A DNA stretch of 64,000 bases, taken from the NCBI RefSeq assembly GCF_007747655.1, contig NZ_CP036274.1, positions 7,254,001 to 7,318,000 of the forward strand, given 5' to 3'. Position numbers and translations under genes: made by a program. Positions 34,647-44,643 of the stretch are shown here, in pieces (position 1 is the stretch's first letter; each line of letters begins with the position of its first letter). Origin of the DNA: Anatilimnocola aggregata (GTDB lineage: Bacteria; Planctomycetota; Planctomycetia; Pirellulales; Pirellulaceae). The notes beneath the pieces were generated by a model, which ran no database searches, was not told where the DNA came from, and saw only the letters and a program-made list of their open reading frames with translations.

Positions 34647-35120
34647 ATGCAGAAGATCTCGCCCTTTTTGTGGTTCGATGGCAAAGCTGAAGAAGCCATG
34701 AATTTCTATGTGTCGATCTTTAAAAACTCCAAAGTCGGCGACGTGATGCGTTGCGGCGAAGCTGGTCCGGGGCCGAAGGGTTCAGTTCTTGGAGTAACTT
34801 TCTCGCTGGATGGCATCGAGTTTCATGCCATCAATGGCGGGCCGATGTTTCAGTTCTCGCCGGCTATCTCGTTCTATGTGAATTGTGAAACACAGGCGGA
34901 AGTCGACGACTTATGGGATAAGCTCTCTGCAGGAGGCGAGCAACAGCGTTGCGGCTGGCTCAAAGACAATTTTGGTGTCTCCTGGCAAATCATTCCGACA
35001 GTTCTCGGCAAGTTGCTCAGTAACAAAGACCCTAGCAAAGCGGGCCGGGCTATGCAGGCCATGATGCAGATGACCAAGCTCGACATTCTAGGTCTTCAAC
35101 AGGCCGCTGAGCAAAAGTAG
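34647..35120 (+). CDS. VOC / PhnB-like (3-dmu-9-3_mt) protein
   Basis: 157 residues: MQKISPFLWFDGKAEEAMNFYVSIFKNSKV and CGWLKDNFGVSWQIIP are the standard PhnB-like glyoxalase-fold motifs. Function of this group is mostly unknown despite old names as demethylubiquinone methyltransferases. It is followed ten bases later by a DUF1801 gene, a frequent neighbour of this family. Confidence 0.88.
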   Translation: MQKISPFLWFDGKAEEAMNFYVSIFKNSKVGDVMRCGEAGPGPKGSVLGVTFSLDGIEFHAINGGPMFQFSPAISFYVNCETQAEVDDLWDKLSAGGEQQRCGWLKDNFGVSWQIIPTVLGKLLSNKDPSKAGRAMQAMMQMTKLDILGLQQAAEQK

Positions 35121-35130
35121 GATTCTCCTC

Positions 35131-35550
35131 ATGGCTAAAGCAAGAGCTGCATCGCAAGCGAAATCACCTTCGCAGGCACGAATCAAAGCCGCAACGGTCG
35201 ACGAGTACCTCGCCAGCGTAAGTTCCCCCCAGCGCGAGGCGCTCGAGAAACTGGGACGATCGATTCGCTTGGCCGCTCCTCAAGCCGAGGAATGCATCAG
35301 CTACGGAGTACCCGCCTTCAAGCAGAATGGCATGCTCGCCAGCTTTGGTGCCGCAGCAAAGCATTGCTCGTTCTATGTAATGAGTTCGTCGATTCTGGCC
35401 AGTTTTCAAAAGGAACTGGCAGGCTACGATACGAGCACAGGGACAATTCGCTTTACAGCAGAAAAGCCGCTTCCCGCGTCCCTCGTAAAGAAGATCATCA
35501 GAGCCCGGTTGGCCGCGAATGCAGCTCGCCAGGCAAAGGCACGAAAATAA
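35131..35550 (+). CDS. DUF1801 (YdhG-like) protein
   Basis: 139 residues. A basic N-terminal tail precedes the DUF1801 core: VDEYLASVSSPQREALEKLGRSIRLAAPQAEECISYGVPAFKQNG, then HCSFYVMSSSI and IRFTAEKPLPASLVKKIIRARL. The family is small and cytosolic, with an iron-chaperone-like frataxin-related fold; the role is unclear. It lies between VOC and AlkD-like genes on the same strand. Confidence 0.85.
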   Translation: MAKARAASQAKSPSQARIKAATVDEYLASVSSPQREALEKLGRSIRLAAPQAEECISYGVPAFKQNGMLASFGAAAKHCSFYVMSSSILASFQKELAGYDTSTGTIRFTAEKPLPASLVKKIIRARLAANAARQAKARK

Positions 35551-35570
35551 GCAAACCATCGACGACAATC

Positions 35571-36305
35571 ATGTCTGCCAAAAAGCGACAACCCGCGCCA
35601 AAAGCGGCGTCCCCACCAGCGGCCGACGAGGTAATTGCCAAACTCAAGAAGATGGCCAGCGCGAAAGTGCGCGATGGGATGGCTCGCTACGCAATCCCTG
35701 CAGACAACGCGTTTGGAGTTTCAGTTGGTGCGATGCGAAGCTTGGCTAAGAAGTTAGGGCGGAATCACGATCTGGCCGCTGATCTCTGGAAATCGGGCTG
35801 GTACGAGGCTCGCATGCTCGCAACGTTTGTTGACGAGCCAGAGCGAGTGACCTCCCAGCAAATGGACCGCTGGGCAAAAGACTTCGACAGTTGGGCAATT
35901 TGTGATACCGCCTGCTTCGCGCTCTTCGATCGCAGTCCATTCGCCTGGAAGAAGGTGGACCAGTGGGCTCCGAAGCGGGAGGAGTTTGTCAAACGGAGCG
36001 CGTTTGCGCTACTCGCCAGTCTGACAGTTCACGACAAGTTGGCCGAAGACGATAAGTTCGCGCATGGCCTGGAACTGATTGAGCAAGCGGCCTGCGATGA
36101 GCGGAACTTTGTCAAAAAAGCGGTGAATTGGGCCCTCCGCTCCATTGGCAAACGAAGCTTGCTGCTGCACTCTTTGGCGATTGCGTCGGCACAAAAGCTG
36201 GCCGCCTCGACGGATCCTACTGAACGCTGGGTCGGCAAAGATGCGTTACGCGAACTAACGAGCCCCGCGGTCGTGAAGCGATTGGCCAAGCGACGGAACA
36301 AATAG
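35571..36305 (+). CDS. DNA alkylation repair protein, AlkD-like
   Basis: 244 residues. HEAT-like helical repeats of the AlkD family: FGVSVGAMRSLAKKLGRNHDLAADLWKSGWYEARMLATFVDEP, DSWAICDTACFALFDR, and RNFVKKAVNWALRSIGKRS. AlkD removes bulky or cationic N3/N7-alkyl purines without base flipping. Basic N- and C-termini (MSAKKRQPAPKAA; KRLAKRRNK) may bind DNA. The frame is open upstream of 35571, but that part lies inside the DUF1801 gene in another frame. Confidence 0.85.
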   Translation: MSAKKRQPAPKAASPPAADEVIAKLKKMASAKVRDGMARYAIPADNAFGVSVGAMRSLAKKLGRNHDLAADLWKSGWYEARMLATFVDEPERVTSQQMDRWAKDFDSWAICDTACFALFDRSPFAWKKVDQWAPKREEFVKRSAFALLASLTVHDKLAEDDKFAHGLELIEQAACDERNFVKKAVNWALRSIGKRSLLLHSLAIASAQKLAASTDPTERWVGKDALRELTSPAVVKRLAKRRNK

Positions 36306-36494
36306 CCTGCTCTCGATCCCGCCGACTGATGATCGGTCACAATTGCAGGCTGAAGTCGACTTGCTTTCTGACCTTCAACGCGAGCTAAGAAAACGGTTAG
36401 GATTCAGCAGCGCGACGGCGTACCAGCAGCGAGGCTTTCTAGTTGCACACTCTCTGGCTAGGAGATTGTGCCGCGCACCCTTCAGGAGTGAACG

Positions 36495-37979
36495 ATGAGT
36501 GCACAGGTATTGATTGTGGGCGCAGGCCCGGTTGGCTTGACCCTGGCTGCTGAACTGGCGCGCTATGGGGTGGCTGTTCGGATTGTGGAAAAGAGTGCAC
36601 AGCGAACCGACAAGTCAAAAGCTCTCGTGCTGTGGAGTCGCACCCTGGAATTGCTAGCCCGTGCGGGCTGTAGTGAAACATTCGTTGCCGCAGGTCATAA
36701 GGTACTCGCTGCAAATATCGTCACGGGCAACAAACTGATCGGCCACATCAACATTTCTACGGTTGATAGTCCATTTCCGTATGCTCTGATGTTGCCCCAA
36801 TCCGACACTGAACGACTTTTGGAGGAGCATCTTCTTCGCCAAGGTGTGAGTCTCGAACGTCAAACAGAACTCCTTTCTTTTTCGCAAACGGACCAAAGTG
36901 TTACATCGATCCTGCGTCAAGCAGACGGTTCGGAAGAAACCCTCGCAACAGAATGGCTCGTCGGCTGCGATGGTGCGCACAGCACCGTGCGCCACGGCCT
37001 CGGTCTCTCGTTCTTAGGAGACACACTGCAAAGCAACTGGATACTTGCGGACATTCACGTGAAAGGCTTCCCATTTCCCGATTCAGAGATTGCCACGTAC
37101 TGGCATGAAGATGGAGTGCTCGTCGTGTTCCCAATTCTGCCTGGTCGCTTCCGAGTCATTGCGAACATAGATCTTGCGGCCGGAAGTCAACCAACAGAAC
37201 CATCACTTGAGCAAGTTCAGGCCATCATGGATCGTCGTGGCCCCGGGGGAATGGTTGCTTCTGATCCGATCTGGCTCGCGGGGTTTCGCATCAACGAGCG
37301 CAAGGTGGCCGACTATCGACTGGGCCGCGTATTTGTGGCAGGCGACGCCGCCCACGTGCATAGTCCTGCTGGAGGCCAAGGGATGAATACCGGCATGCAA
37401 GATGCCTTTAATCTCGCGTGGAAGCTGGCGTTGGTTTGTCGCAAGAACTGTGCGGACGGCAAGTTGCTGACTAGCTATAGCAGCGAGCGTAGCGCCATCG
37501 GTGCCCAAGTCCTGGCCGCTGCCGGTCACTTAACCGCTGTCGCGATCATGAAGAATCATGCCGCCCAAACAGTGCGAAACCTGGTCGGGCACTTCATGCT
37601 GGGATTTGCTCCCGTTCGCACTGCAATCGTGAATAACATGACCGAAGTCTCCATAGGCTATGGCCACAGTCCGCTGAATGGACCAAGCGACAGCGGCCTG
37701 GGCGCACCAGTGCCGGGGCAGCGCGTGGCTCCACTTGCCGATCGAGCTCCCGCGGGCTCAGGCAATAGTCCGCGCTTTGTTCTGTTTGCGTCGCCAAGCA
37801 GCGAAGTGCAGCGATTAATCGAGGAATTTCCCACACTGCTCGACTCCCAATTGCGCATGCCCTTCAAACCCGATGGTCTGTGGCTCGTGCGCCCCGATGG
37901 CTACGCGGCCTGCGCCGTCAAGGCTGGCGAGGAACAAGCGATCGCCGAATATTTGGTAAGCATCACTGGCGGCAACTGA
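36495..37979 (+). CDS. FAD-dependent aromatic monooxygenase (PheA/TfdB type)
   Basis: 494 residues. Class A flavoprotein hydroxylase motifs: GxGxxG at the start (LIVGAGPVGLTLAAELARYG), the DG motif VGCDGAHSTVRHGLG, and the second FAD motif RVFVAGDAAHVHSPAGGQGMNTGMQDAFNLAWKL. A C-terminal thioredoxin-like part is present (about 395-494). Such enzymes use NAD(P)H and O2 to hydroxylate phenols or similar rings. The gene stands alone, 190 bases after the AlkD-like gene, so the substrate is unknown. Confidence 0.88.
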   Translation: MSAQVLIVGAGPVGLTLAAELARYGVAVRIVEKSAQRTDKSKALVLWSRTLELLARAGCSETFVAAGHKVLAANIVTGNKLIGHINISTVDSPFPYALMLPQSDTERLLEEHLLRQGVSLERQTELLSFSQTDQSVTSILRQADGSEETLATEWLVGCDGAHSTVRHGLGLSFLGDTLQSNWILADIHVKGFPFPDSEIATYWHEDGVLVVFPILPGRFRVIANIDLAAGSQPTEPSLEQVQAIMDRRGPGGMVASDPIWLAGFRINERKVADYRLGRVFVAGDAAHVHSPAGGQGMNTGMQDAFNLAWKLALVCRKNCADGKLLTSYSSERSAIGAQVLAAAGHLTAVAIMKNHAAQTVRNLVGHFMLGFAPVRTAIVNNMTEVSIGYGHSPLNGPSDSGLGAPVPGQRVAPLADRAPAGSGNSPRFVLFASPSSEVQRLIEEFPTLLDSQLRMPFKPDGLWLVRPDGYAACAVKAGEEQAIAEYLVSITGGN

Positions 37980-38258
37980 GAATGCCATTTAACGCTCGAC
38001 TTCAATAAGGAGGCATTGCTAGACCAAATCCGCGTTCAAGCCACGATCGGTTCACCCGTCCAGGCAAGTGAGTTCTCTAGCAGCGTCGATTTCTCAGCGT
38101 ATGCTGGGTTGATGAAGAGAACGTTTAAAGGACTGCCCAATAACACCTGAGCCCCATTCGTCGGCCACTCAAGTTCGTTGATGGCGGCACAGCGGTTGAG
38201 GAACTGTTTTCATAAGTCGCGAAATTAATCACTTCTCGTTAGCAGAAATGAGTTCTCT

Positions 38259-38900
38259 ATGCTGTTCCTCTCTCGATGTTGTCTGGCGGGGCTTATCTTC
38301 GTGATTGCGTTGAGCACTAGCCGCGGTGCAGATCGTCCGGCCAAGCCCACGCATATACTGCAACCTGTAATGTTGGAAGTTCAGCCGACGCAGCCGAATG
38401 GAAATCCCTGGGATACCGGAATCGGCGCCTTCGCCCGTCCTGATCCGCAAGTCACGATGATGCGCAACGATCCGAAGTTATTGCAAGTTGCTACCGACAT
38501 GCTCATTGATGTGATGGAGCAACGGATGAAGGACCTAGGAAGGCCCGTTCCTCCGCGGTTCCGCGAAGTATTCGCGCGCGGGGCAATGACATCACTCCGC
38601 TGCGGAAAATCACTTGAAGCACTACAAAACCCAGAACTGACGGCGATCCGCGGCAAGTTCGCGAGTGACACTACCGTCGCCAGTGATTCCCTCCTGACAA
38701 AACTTGTCGATGGAGGAATGAAGGTGGCCGTCGACGACAACATCTTGATTTTTGTGAACGATACCGATCTCGCCGCTCACGACCTGATGGGACAAACTGA
38801 ACTGAAAATCACGAAGGATCTGCTTGCCAAAGGCGAGGTCGAGCTGAAATTCAACTCCGTCGATTCGCTGAGGCTCAAGCTGTTACCAATTGCCGACTAG
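38259..38900 (+). CDS. Secreted hypothetical protein, C2-like
   Basis: 213 residues with a signal peptide (LSRCCLAGLIFVIALSTSRGAD). The body has a NPWDTGIGAFARPDPQVTMMRN segment and a late ILIFVNDTDLAAHDLMGQTELKITKDLL segment, which together resemble the strand-loop pattern of C2 domains. A membrane or Ca2+-related role is only a guess. The 280 bases upstream contain no gene. Confidence 0.6.
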   Translation: MLFLSRCCLAGLIFVIALSTSRGADRPAKPTHILQPVMLEVQPTQPNGNPWDTGIGAFARPDPQVTMMRNDPKLLQVATDMLIDVMEQRMKDLGRPVPPRFREVFARGAMTSLRCGKSLEALQNPELTAIRGKFASDTTVASDSLLTKLVDGGMKVAVDDNILIFVNDTDLAAHDLMGQTELKITKDLLAKGEVELKFNSVDSLRLKLLPIAD

Positions 38901-38914
38901 GTGATCGCCTAACG

Positions 38915-38950
38915 AAAAAAGCCCTCGGACAGGTATGCCAAAGGGCTTCA
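38915..38950 (-). terminator. Terminator of the DUF1330-SDR operon
   Basis: AGGGCTT and AAGCCCT pair over a 16-base loop; read on the minus strand the stem is followed by a T-run (complement of 38915-38920). It lies 130 bases past the leftward DUF1330 gene, and next to the end of the rightward gene at 38900. Confidence 0.7.
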
Positions 38951-39079
38951 ATGAGTCGAGATGACAGCACACCAATAGAACTTTTTCTCACCGGGTTGCG
39001 AACCTGGGATGTCGTCTTGCAACGCATTTTCGCGGTGAAATCAATGCAAGTGTGATCCGAACCGGACTGCGTAAGGCAG

Positions 39080-39367
39080 TCACACGCCTTCGACGATCAA
39101 GCCGCGATAGACGGCACCGCGATGCCGGTGTTGGGCTGCCTCCTGGTAGGCAGGACTGTAGTACCAGTCACGGGCTTCTTCCAAGGTCGGGAACTCGGCA
39201 ATGACGACGCCCTCAACCTCCTGACCCTCGAGAGTCAAGTGCTTCCCGTAGGCGGCTAGCGACTTGATCGGGCGGCCGTCAAGCGTCCCCATGACCTTTT
39301 CCCAGTAGGCCTCCAATTCGGATTGGTCGAGTGTCTTTTCACGCATGAACACCATATAAGCGGGCAT
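39080..39367 (-). CDS. DUF1330 protein
   Basis: 95 residues: MPAYMVFMREKTLDQSELEAYWEKV, VVIAEFPTLEEARDWYYSPAYQEAAQHR, the complete DUF1330 dimeric ferredoxin-like fold. The function of the family is not settled. It follows the SDR gene after 33 bases on the same strand. Confidence 0.9.
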   Translation of the reverse strand: MPAYMVFMREKTLDQSELEAYWEKVMGTLDGRPIKSLAAYGKHLTLEGQEVEGVVIAEFPTLEEARDWYYSPAYQEAAQHRHRGAVYRGLIVEGV

Positions 39368-39400
39368 GATCTTTCTCCAGTTAATGAGTGGGAATCGAGA

Positions 39401-40156
39401 CTAGCGCAACCCGCCGGAAGCGAGGATGACTTCGCCGGTCAGCCAGCCGGAATCATCCGAGGCGAGAAATGCAACAACCTTGGCGATGTCCGATGGCCTG
39501 CCCGTTCGCCCCAGCGGGGTCATGGCCACGAGTTGCTTTTCGAAGTCGCTGCCGACTCCGTATAGCCCAGCCTCCTTAGTTCCTTCGCTGAGTGTGGCAC
39601 CGGGATTGACGGAGTTCACCCGAATCCGTCGGGGAGCCAGTTCTCTGGCAAATACACCGGTCACGGCATCAAGGCCTGCCTTGCTTGCGGAGTAGATCGA
39701 GTATCCGGGTGCGTGCGCGCGGGAAGCAACAGAACCGATGTTAATTATGCTCCCGCCATCGGGGCGGAAGTGCTTGAGCGATTCTCGAATGGTCAAAAGA
39801 GGCCCGAGCAGATTGACGTTGATCTGGCGATGAAACTCTTCCTCTGTCAATTCAGCGACAGGCATGGCCTGATAGACTCCGGCATTGTTTACCAGAATGT
39901 CGAGAGCGCCAAAGGCTTCCTTCGCCCGCTCAAAAAGCCGGGCGACGTCAGCGGACTTCGCGACATCTGCCTGAATCGCGATGGCACGGCCACCGGCCGT
40001 GGTAATCGCATCGACGACGGATTGCGCACCGGTTTGGTCCCTCGTGTAGTTCACCACAACTGCCGCACCAACAGCGGCAAGTTCCTTGGCGATTCCGGCT
40101 CCGATGCCTTTGGACGCTCCCGTTACGAGAGCCACTTTGCATTGCAATTTCGACAT
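39401..40156 (-). CDS. Short-chain dehydrogenase/reductase, FabG-like
   Basis: 251 residues of a classical [18 protein letters not shown] cofactor loop, NNAG, catalytic Ser in [18 protein letters not shown] (Tyr/Lys) and the [30 protein letters not shown] end. The basic-free cofactor loop and NYTRD favour NADP(H). The substrate is unknown. GGAGGA lies upstream of the ATG, and the gene leads the two-gene operon with DUF1330. Confidence 0.9.
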   Translation of the reverse strand: MSKLQCKVALVTGASKGIGAGIAKELAAVGAAVVVNYTRDQTGAQSVVDAITTAGGRAIAIQADVAKSADVARLFERAKEAFGALDILVNNAGVYQAMPVAELTEEEFHRQINVNLLGPLLTIRESLKHFRPDGGSIINIGSVASRAHAPGYSIYSASKAGLDAVTGVFARELAPRRIRVNSVNPGATLSEGTKEAGLYGVGSDFEKQLVAMTPLGRTGRPSDIAKVVAFLASDDSGWLTGEVILASGGLR

Positions 40157-40222
40157 GACTTGTCCTCCTTACTCCCGTAGACACCACGGGAAGGAGACTG
40201 TGACAAGCGATTTCCAGATTCT

Positions 40223-41104
40223 TCAATTGAGTTGCAGGGCTGTCGCAAAATCGCCTTTGTCGAGCAGTTGTCGCAGCCAGTCGAACTGGTTCTTCGGTTC
40301 GAGAAAGGGGTGCTCGCGGAAGATCGCTGCGTATTGTTCATCCACGGTATTCTCGATGGTCCGCACGATACCCACTGCCGCTTCCGAGATTCGTCGTATG
40401 CGGAGCGGGACAAATTGCAGATGATCGGGATCGACATGCCCCGCGGCGATGAAGCCTTTGGTCTTTTTCGGGCAGCGACACGGATTGTTTGCGTTAACCA
40501 GGCCGCACTGGCCGTGCATGAACTGGTAGAGGTCGCGGCGGGCGCGGGAGAGGCTCTGCCTGAAGTTGTCCGCGCTAATCTCCAGGATCTCGCCACCGAC
40601 CGAATCGCTGGCTTCGAAGATCTCGCCGAGCGTGAAGATCAGCCGTTGCCTACGGTCAAGGCAGAGCAGCATCCCGGTCGTACAAGAGATTTTGGCTTCT
40701 TCGACCAGCAGTGGCACATCCACCGGTACGGTCTGTGGGTCGGGCAGGTCGAGGTCGGGAGTATTGTTGATGGCATCAGCAAAGCTGGAGAACGTCTGGG
40801 ATTCGATTTCCCCGCCGCGGCGCCTCATGTTGAGCACATGGTTGGCCGTGACGCGATATAGCCAAGTGCGGAACTGACTGTCTCCCTGAAAAGTGCTTAG
40901 CCGGGTGATGGCCTTGATCAGCACTTCCTGGGTGACTTCCTCAGCGTCCTCCGGTCGGAAGACCATCCGCACAGCGATATTGTAAATCCATGACTGATGC
41001 CGAAGAACCAACTTTTCCAAAGCCTCACGGCTGCCATGCTTCGCCTGCTTGATCAGGTCTGTATCGGTCGATTCATCAATGACCTCGGCAAAGGGATTGT
41101 GCAT
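40223..41104 (-). CDS. ECF-type sigma factor with Cys-containing C-terminal extension
   Basis: 293 residues. Region 2 is LVLRHQSWIYNIAVRMVFRPEDAEEVTQEVLIKAI..FRTWLYRVTANHVLNMRRR; region 4 is RRQRLIFTLGEIF...ISADNFRQSLSRARRDLYQF. After region 4 comes an extension of about 95 residues beginning CGLVNANNPCRCPKKTKGF, likely to bind metal or redox-sense. No anti-sigma gene is adjacent, and the next genes downstream are the SDR-DUF1330 pair on the same strand. Confidence 0.88.
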   Translation of the reverse strand: MHNPFAEVIDESTDTDLIKQAKHGSREALEKLVLRHQSWIYNIAVRMVFRPEDAEEVTQEVLIKAITRLSTFQGDSQFRTWLYRVTANHVLNMRRRGGEIESQTFSSFADAINNTPDLDLPDPQTVPVDVPLLVEEAKISCTTGMLLCLDRRQRLIFTLGEIFEASDSVGGEILEISADNFRQSLSRARRDLYQFMHGQCGLVNANNPCRCPKKTKGFIAAGHVDPDHLQFVPLRIRRISEAAVGIVRTIENTVDEQYAAIFREHPFLEPKNQFDWLRQLLDKGDFATALQLN

Positions 41105-42073
41105 CGAAGCACTCCTCGTTCAGCGCATCTTATTGTACTGGGATGGACATCAACTCCTTGGACACGTGAGGCAAAGGACTGTGACAATCGCGTCTGAAAT
41201 TGCAGCTTCGGCCCTAAAAGTTCTAATCCCGCCAATAGTCGCTTTCGCAACCACTGACGGGATTTGAGTTTAGGAATCAGTCGGGGTGACTGCCAATCGG
41301 TTGAACCACGGGAGCGGCTGGTCGATTTGTACGTTGAGGCGATGATCGAAGCGTCGGGTGTGCATCTCGACACCGTTGCCGAACTTGCGCGGGAATGCGC
41401 GTAGTCGCTAGCGGATGGCGAGATGCGGGGGTGTGGTGAAAGTCCCTTACGGCACCGCTATTTTCTTCGGCCCTTTCTGGGCCATGTTGCCCGCGGAGTA
41501 ATGCTCCGAATTTCCAGGGACAACTCGTTCGCATTTTGCGGATGTTATTAATAGCAGCCGATGAAACTTTTTTCACATTTCTTGAGATTGATCCCGCTAA
41601 ATCGGCCCGCCGTCCGGTAGGTAAGTAATAGAGGGCTGTAGTCAACGCAGCCGAATTGGTCGCGACAACTCAGCCGCATAAATCACATCCCGTTCGGTGA
41701 TTTTTGTGGTGGGTTCGTCAGTTTGCGCCCCAACCGGGTTCTTAACAAATAGCGGACGACGTTATTTGGCAGAATTTTCGTCAACTCGGCCGGCAACCGG
41801 GTAGGTCATCAGATAGGCGGGCAACTTTGTTCGTGAATTGCGCGCAGGCTCGCATCGTCACGGCATAGATAACCAAGGGGAGGAACGCTTTCGTAAGTTG
41901 CGCGGCAATTCGGTCAGCCTTCCAATTATTGCGGACACCGAGGTCACGGCGAGCATAAGTAACACCTCGCGGCATTTCGTCGACGCCGAATTGCGGACTA
42001 AACGACATTTCCGCGGCATACAAATCCAGGGGAAGTCAAAACATCTTTGCCCGTACACGGAGTCATCCCAGAA
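41105..42073. other. Gene-poor region at the likely left edge of island 2
   Basis: No full gene. On the plus strand a 48-codon frame, about 41260-41406, ends in VEPRERLVDLYVEAMIEASGVHLDTVAELARECA, which looks like a real C-terminus without its gene, possibly a remnant left by an insertion. The rest is AT-richer, with short frames on both strands and no terminator or tRNA that I can see. Confidence 0.4.
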
Positions 42074-42295
42074 ATGTACTTAACCCTCGAAGCGGATCTC
42101 AATTTCCCCATGCCGAGCATCTACCAGATCGCCGCGCAGTTGCGAGCCATGTACGACGGGCGAACTCCGGTCAAGGCAGCGGCACTGGCGAAGTCGTATG
42201 AACTGGCGGAGGGAGCTATCGCCCAAGTGCTGCGACGCGCGGAGCAATTTGAATTGGTGCGCAACATTCCCGGCCAAGGATGGATTCCTCTGTAA
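42074..42295 (+). CDS. Small winged-helix protein
   Basis: 73 residues (MYLTLEADLNFPMPSIYQIAAQLRAMYDGRTPVKAAALAKSYELAEGAIAQVLRRAEQFELVRNIPGQGWIPL in outline): a helix, an HTH-like pair and a C-terminal wing. It lies 50 bases ahead of the primase-helicase gene on the same strand. Small HTH genes of this kind often regulate replication genes of mobile elements. Confidence 0.6.
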   Translation: MYLTLEADLNFPMPSIYQIAAQLRAMYDGRTPVKAAALAKSYELAEGAIAQVLRRAEQFELVRNIPGQGWIPL

Positions 42296-42345
42296 GCCAA
42301 ACCGACTGCCGCTTTCCTTCTATCCCTTCATTGAGGCACCACCAC

Positions 42346-44643
42346 ATGTTGCTCGACCGCTTGGCTCTTCTCGATTGGTTGCTCCCGCACTGCGAGCCAG
42401 GCACCGGGAGCATCATGTATCCGAAGGGAAAGAGCGACGGACCGGGTTGGGCCAACGGCGAAGCGGATGTTGCTCGCGCCGTCGCTGCGTATCGGGCCGG
42501 CACGTTGAGCGCCGAGCAATTTGCATCGATCACCCAGGACGGAAAGCAGTATGCCATCGCCGGCGGCAATCGCCTGGGGCTTGTTCCGCACCGCGACCGA
42601 TTGGTCGCGCGCTTCTGCCTCGACTTTGATGATCACGATGGCGACGGCGGTAATGTGCATCTGGCGCAAGCCATCGGCCGTTTCCTCGGCGCAGAGGCGA
42701 TAAAGTTCACCAGCAAAGGCGGCAAGGGACTGCATTGCTACTACGCGCTGACCGAGCCGATTTCGGTTGAAGCGTTCGTCGAGTGGGCCAAGGCCTGGGG
42801 CTTCAACAAGCGTGGCGACATCGAGTGCTTCCCCAAGACGCCGAAGCGCTCGCAGATGTGGTTGCCGAATGAGCCGAATGAAGATGGTGGCGATGCTTTC
42901 CGTGGTGGCGACTTTGATTCGTGCATAATCAGCGCGCTGCCTGCCGCGCCGTCGCGACGCCTCAACAAGGCGACGCTCGACTTCCTACGCGGATTCGTCG
43001 CCCCTGGCTATCGCAACGACGCGCTCAACAAGGCCGCCTACCAATGTGCCAAGCAGCGAATCGGCGAGACGGAAGCTCGCATACTCTGCCTGCGTGGCGC
43101 GGAACTCTGTGGACTCCTGGCTGACGAACCCGATCAGACGCGAACCACCTTCACCAGCGGTTACCACTCGGGCAGCGAGGAAGTGCGGGCACGACAACTG
43201 AAGGTCACCGAGGATCGCACCGCTGCGCCAGATCTGCTTCGCGGCCTGGGCTGTACCGACTTCGGCAACGCTCAACGCCTCGTGCGCCGGCATGGTCATA
43301 ACTTGCGGTACTGCTACGAGTTCAACCAGTGGCTCGCCTGGACCGGCACGCATTGGTCGTTCGGTCCGGCTGTCGCGGAGCGCCATGCGAAGGACACCGT
43401 CCTCAGCATTTACTCGGAGGTCGGGCAACTGGCGGACGCCAAAGAGCGCGAGATCATGCATCGGCATGCGGTCGTCTCGGAGCAGGCGTCACGGATCGCA
43501 GCCATGTTGTCGCTAGCCCGCAGCGAACCAGGCATTGCCATTCGCCCCGATGACATGGACCGCGATGCCTGGTTGCTGAATTGCACCAACGGCACCGTGG
43601 ATCTGACCACTGGCGAACTGCGTCCGCACCGGCAAGCCGATCTGATCACGCGCTGCCTCAACTTCGGATTCGACGCCGAGGCCGAGTGCCCGCGGTGGGA
43701 AGCGTTCCTGCACCGCATCATGGATGGCAACGCCGATCTGCTCGGGTTCATTCAGCGGGCCGTGGGCTATACGCTCACCGGTTCAACGGCCGAACGCTGC
43801 ATGTTCATCCTCCACGGCGGTGGAAAGAACGGAAAGACGGTCTTCCTCGAGGGGATGCGACTGTTGCTTGGCGACAGTTATGTGGCGCGAACGCCGACGC
43901 AGACGCTCCTGGCCAAGCGGGGCGACACCATCCCCAACGATGTGGCCCGCCTGCGCGGCGTCCGCTTGGTGACCGCCAGCGAAACCGGCGACGGCAACCG
44001 GCTCGACGAAGCGCTCGTGAAGGACATCACCGGCGGCGACCGGATCGTGGCTCGCTTCATGCGAGGCGAATGGTTTGAGTTCACGCCGCACTTCAAGATT
44101 TACTTGAGCACGAATTATCGGCCGCGCATCTCCGGCACCGACGAAGCGATCTGGGATCGTCTGCGGCTCGTGCCGTTTCTGATCCGCATCCCCGAAGACG
44201 AACGCAGGCCGATGGAAACCATGCTGGCCGAGTTCGAAGCGGAATTGCCGGGCATCTTGAATTGGACGATTCGCGGTTGTCTGGATTGGCAGCGTTACGG
44301 CATGGGCGAACCCTCCGAGGTTCGCATCGCGACGACCGAATACCGCGACGACATGGATGTGCTCCGGGATTTCATCTCGGAATGCTGCGTGGTTCATGCC
44401 GACGCGAAAGTTACGAGCCAGGACATCTATGCCGAATACCGGCGGTGGGCGACGGACGCCGGTGAGCGCGTGCTGCCACAGAAGCGCTTCTCGCAGTGGA
44501 TGGAGCATCGTGGAACTCAGGGAGGCTTTTGCAAGCAACACACGAACTCGGGCAAGAAGTGGAAGGGGATCGGGCTGGCGTTCGCGCTGACAACCCAGAC
44601 TTCCGAAACGGAGGAATCAGACGGTGACGGGACGAATTTCTGA
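42346..44643 (+). CDS. P4-type primase-helicase (AEP + D5_N + SF3 helicase)
   Basis: 765 residues from the ATG at 42346 (GAGG upstream; an in-frame ATG at 42280 overlaps the previous gene). An archaeo-eukaryotic primase-like domain has CLDFDDHDGD (DxD metal site, about residue 90) and TSKGGKGLHCYY. A D5_N linker leads to an SF3 helicase with Walker A GGGKNGKTVFLEGM (about 490-503), the Walker B region LRGVRLVTASETGDG and motif C IYLSTNYRPRI. Such proteins start replication of phages, satellites and integrative plasmids. A heptamer array directly downstream is a candidate origin. Confidence 0.92.
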   Translation: MLLDRLALLDWLLPHCEPGTGSIMYPKGKSDGPGWANGEADVARAVAAYRAGTLSAEQFASITQDGKQYAIAGGNRLGLVPHRDRLVARFCLDFDDHDGDGGNVHLAQAIGRFLGAEAIKFTSKGGKGLHCYYALTEPISVEAFVEWAKAWGFNKRGDIECFPKTPKRSQMWLPNEPNEDGGDAFRGGDFDSCIISALPAAPSRRLNKATLDFLRGFVAPGYRNDALNKAAYQCAKQRIGETEARILCLRGAELCGLLADEPDQTRTTFTSGYHSGSEEVRARQLKVTEDRTAAPDLLRGLGCTDFGNAQRLVRRHGHNLRYCYEFNQWLAWTGTHWSFGPAVAERHAKDTVLSIYSEVGQLADAKEREIMHRHAVVSEQASRIAAMLSLARSEPGIAIRPDDMDRDAWLLNCTNGTVDLTTGELRPHRQADLITRCLNFGFDAEAECPRWEAFLHRIMDGNADLLGFIQRAVGYTLTGSTAERCMFILHGGGKNGKTVFLEGMRLLLGDSYVARTPTQTLLAKRGDTIPNDVARLRGVRLVTASETGDGNRLDEALVKDITGGDRIVARFMRGEWFEFTPHFKIYLSTNYRPRISGTDEAIWDRLRLVPFLIRIPEDERRPMETMLAEFEAELPGILNWTIRGCLDWQRYGMGEPSEVRIATTEYRDDMDVLRDFISECCVVHADAKVTSQDIYAEYRRWATDAGERVLPQKRFSQWMEHRGTQGGFCKQHTNSGKKWKGIGLAFALTTQTSETEESDGDGTNF

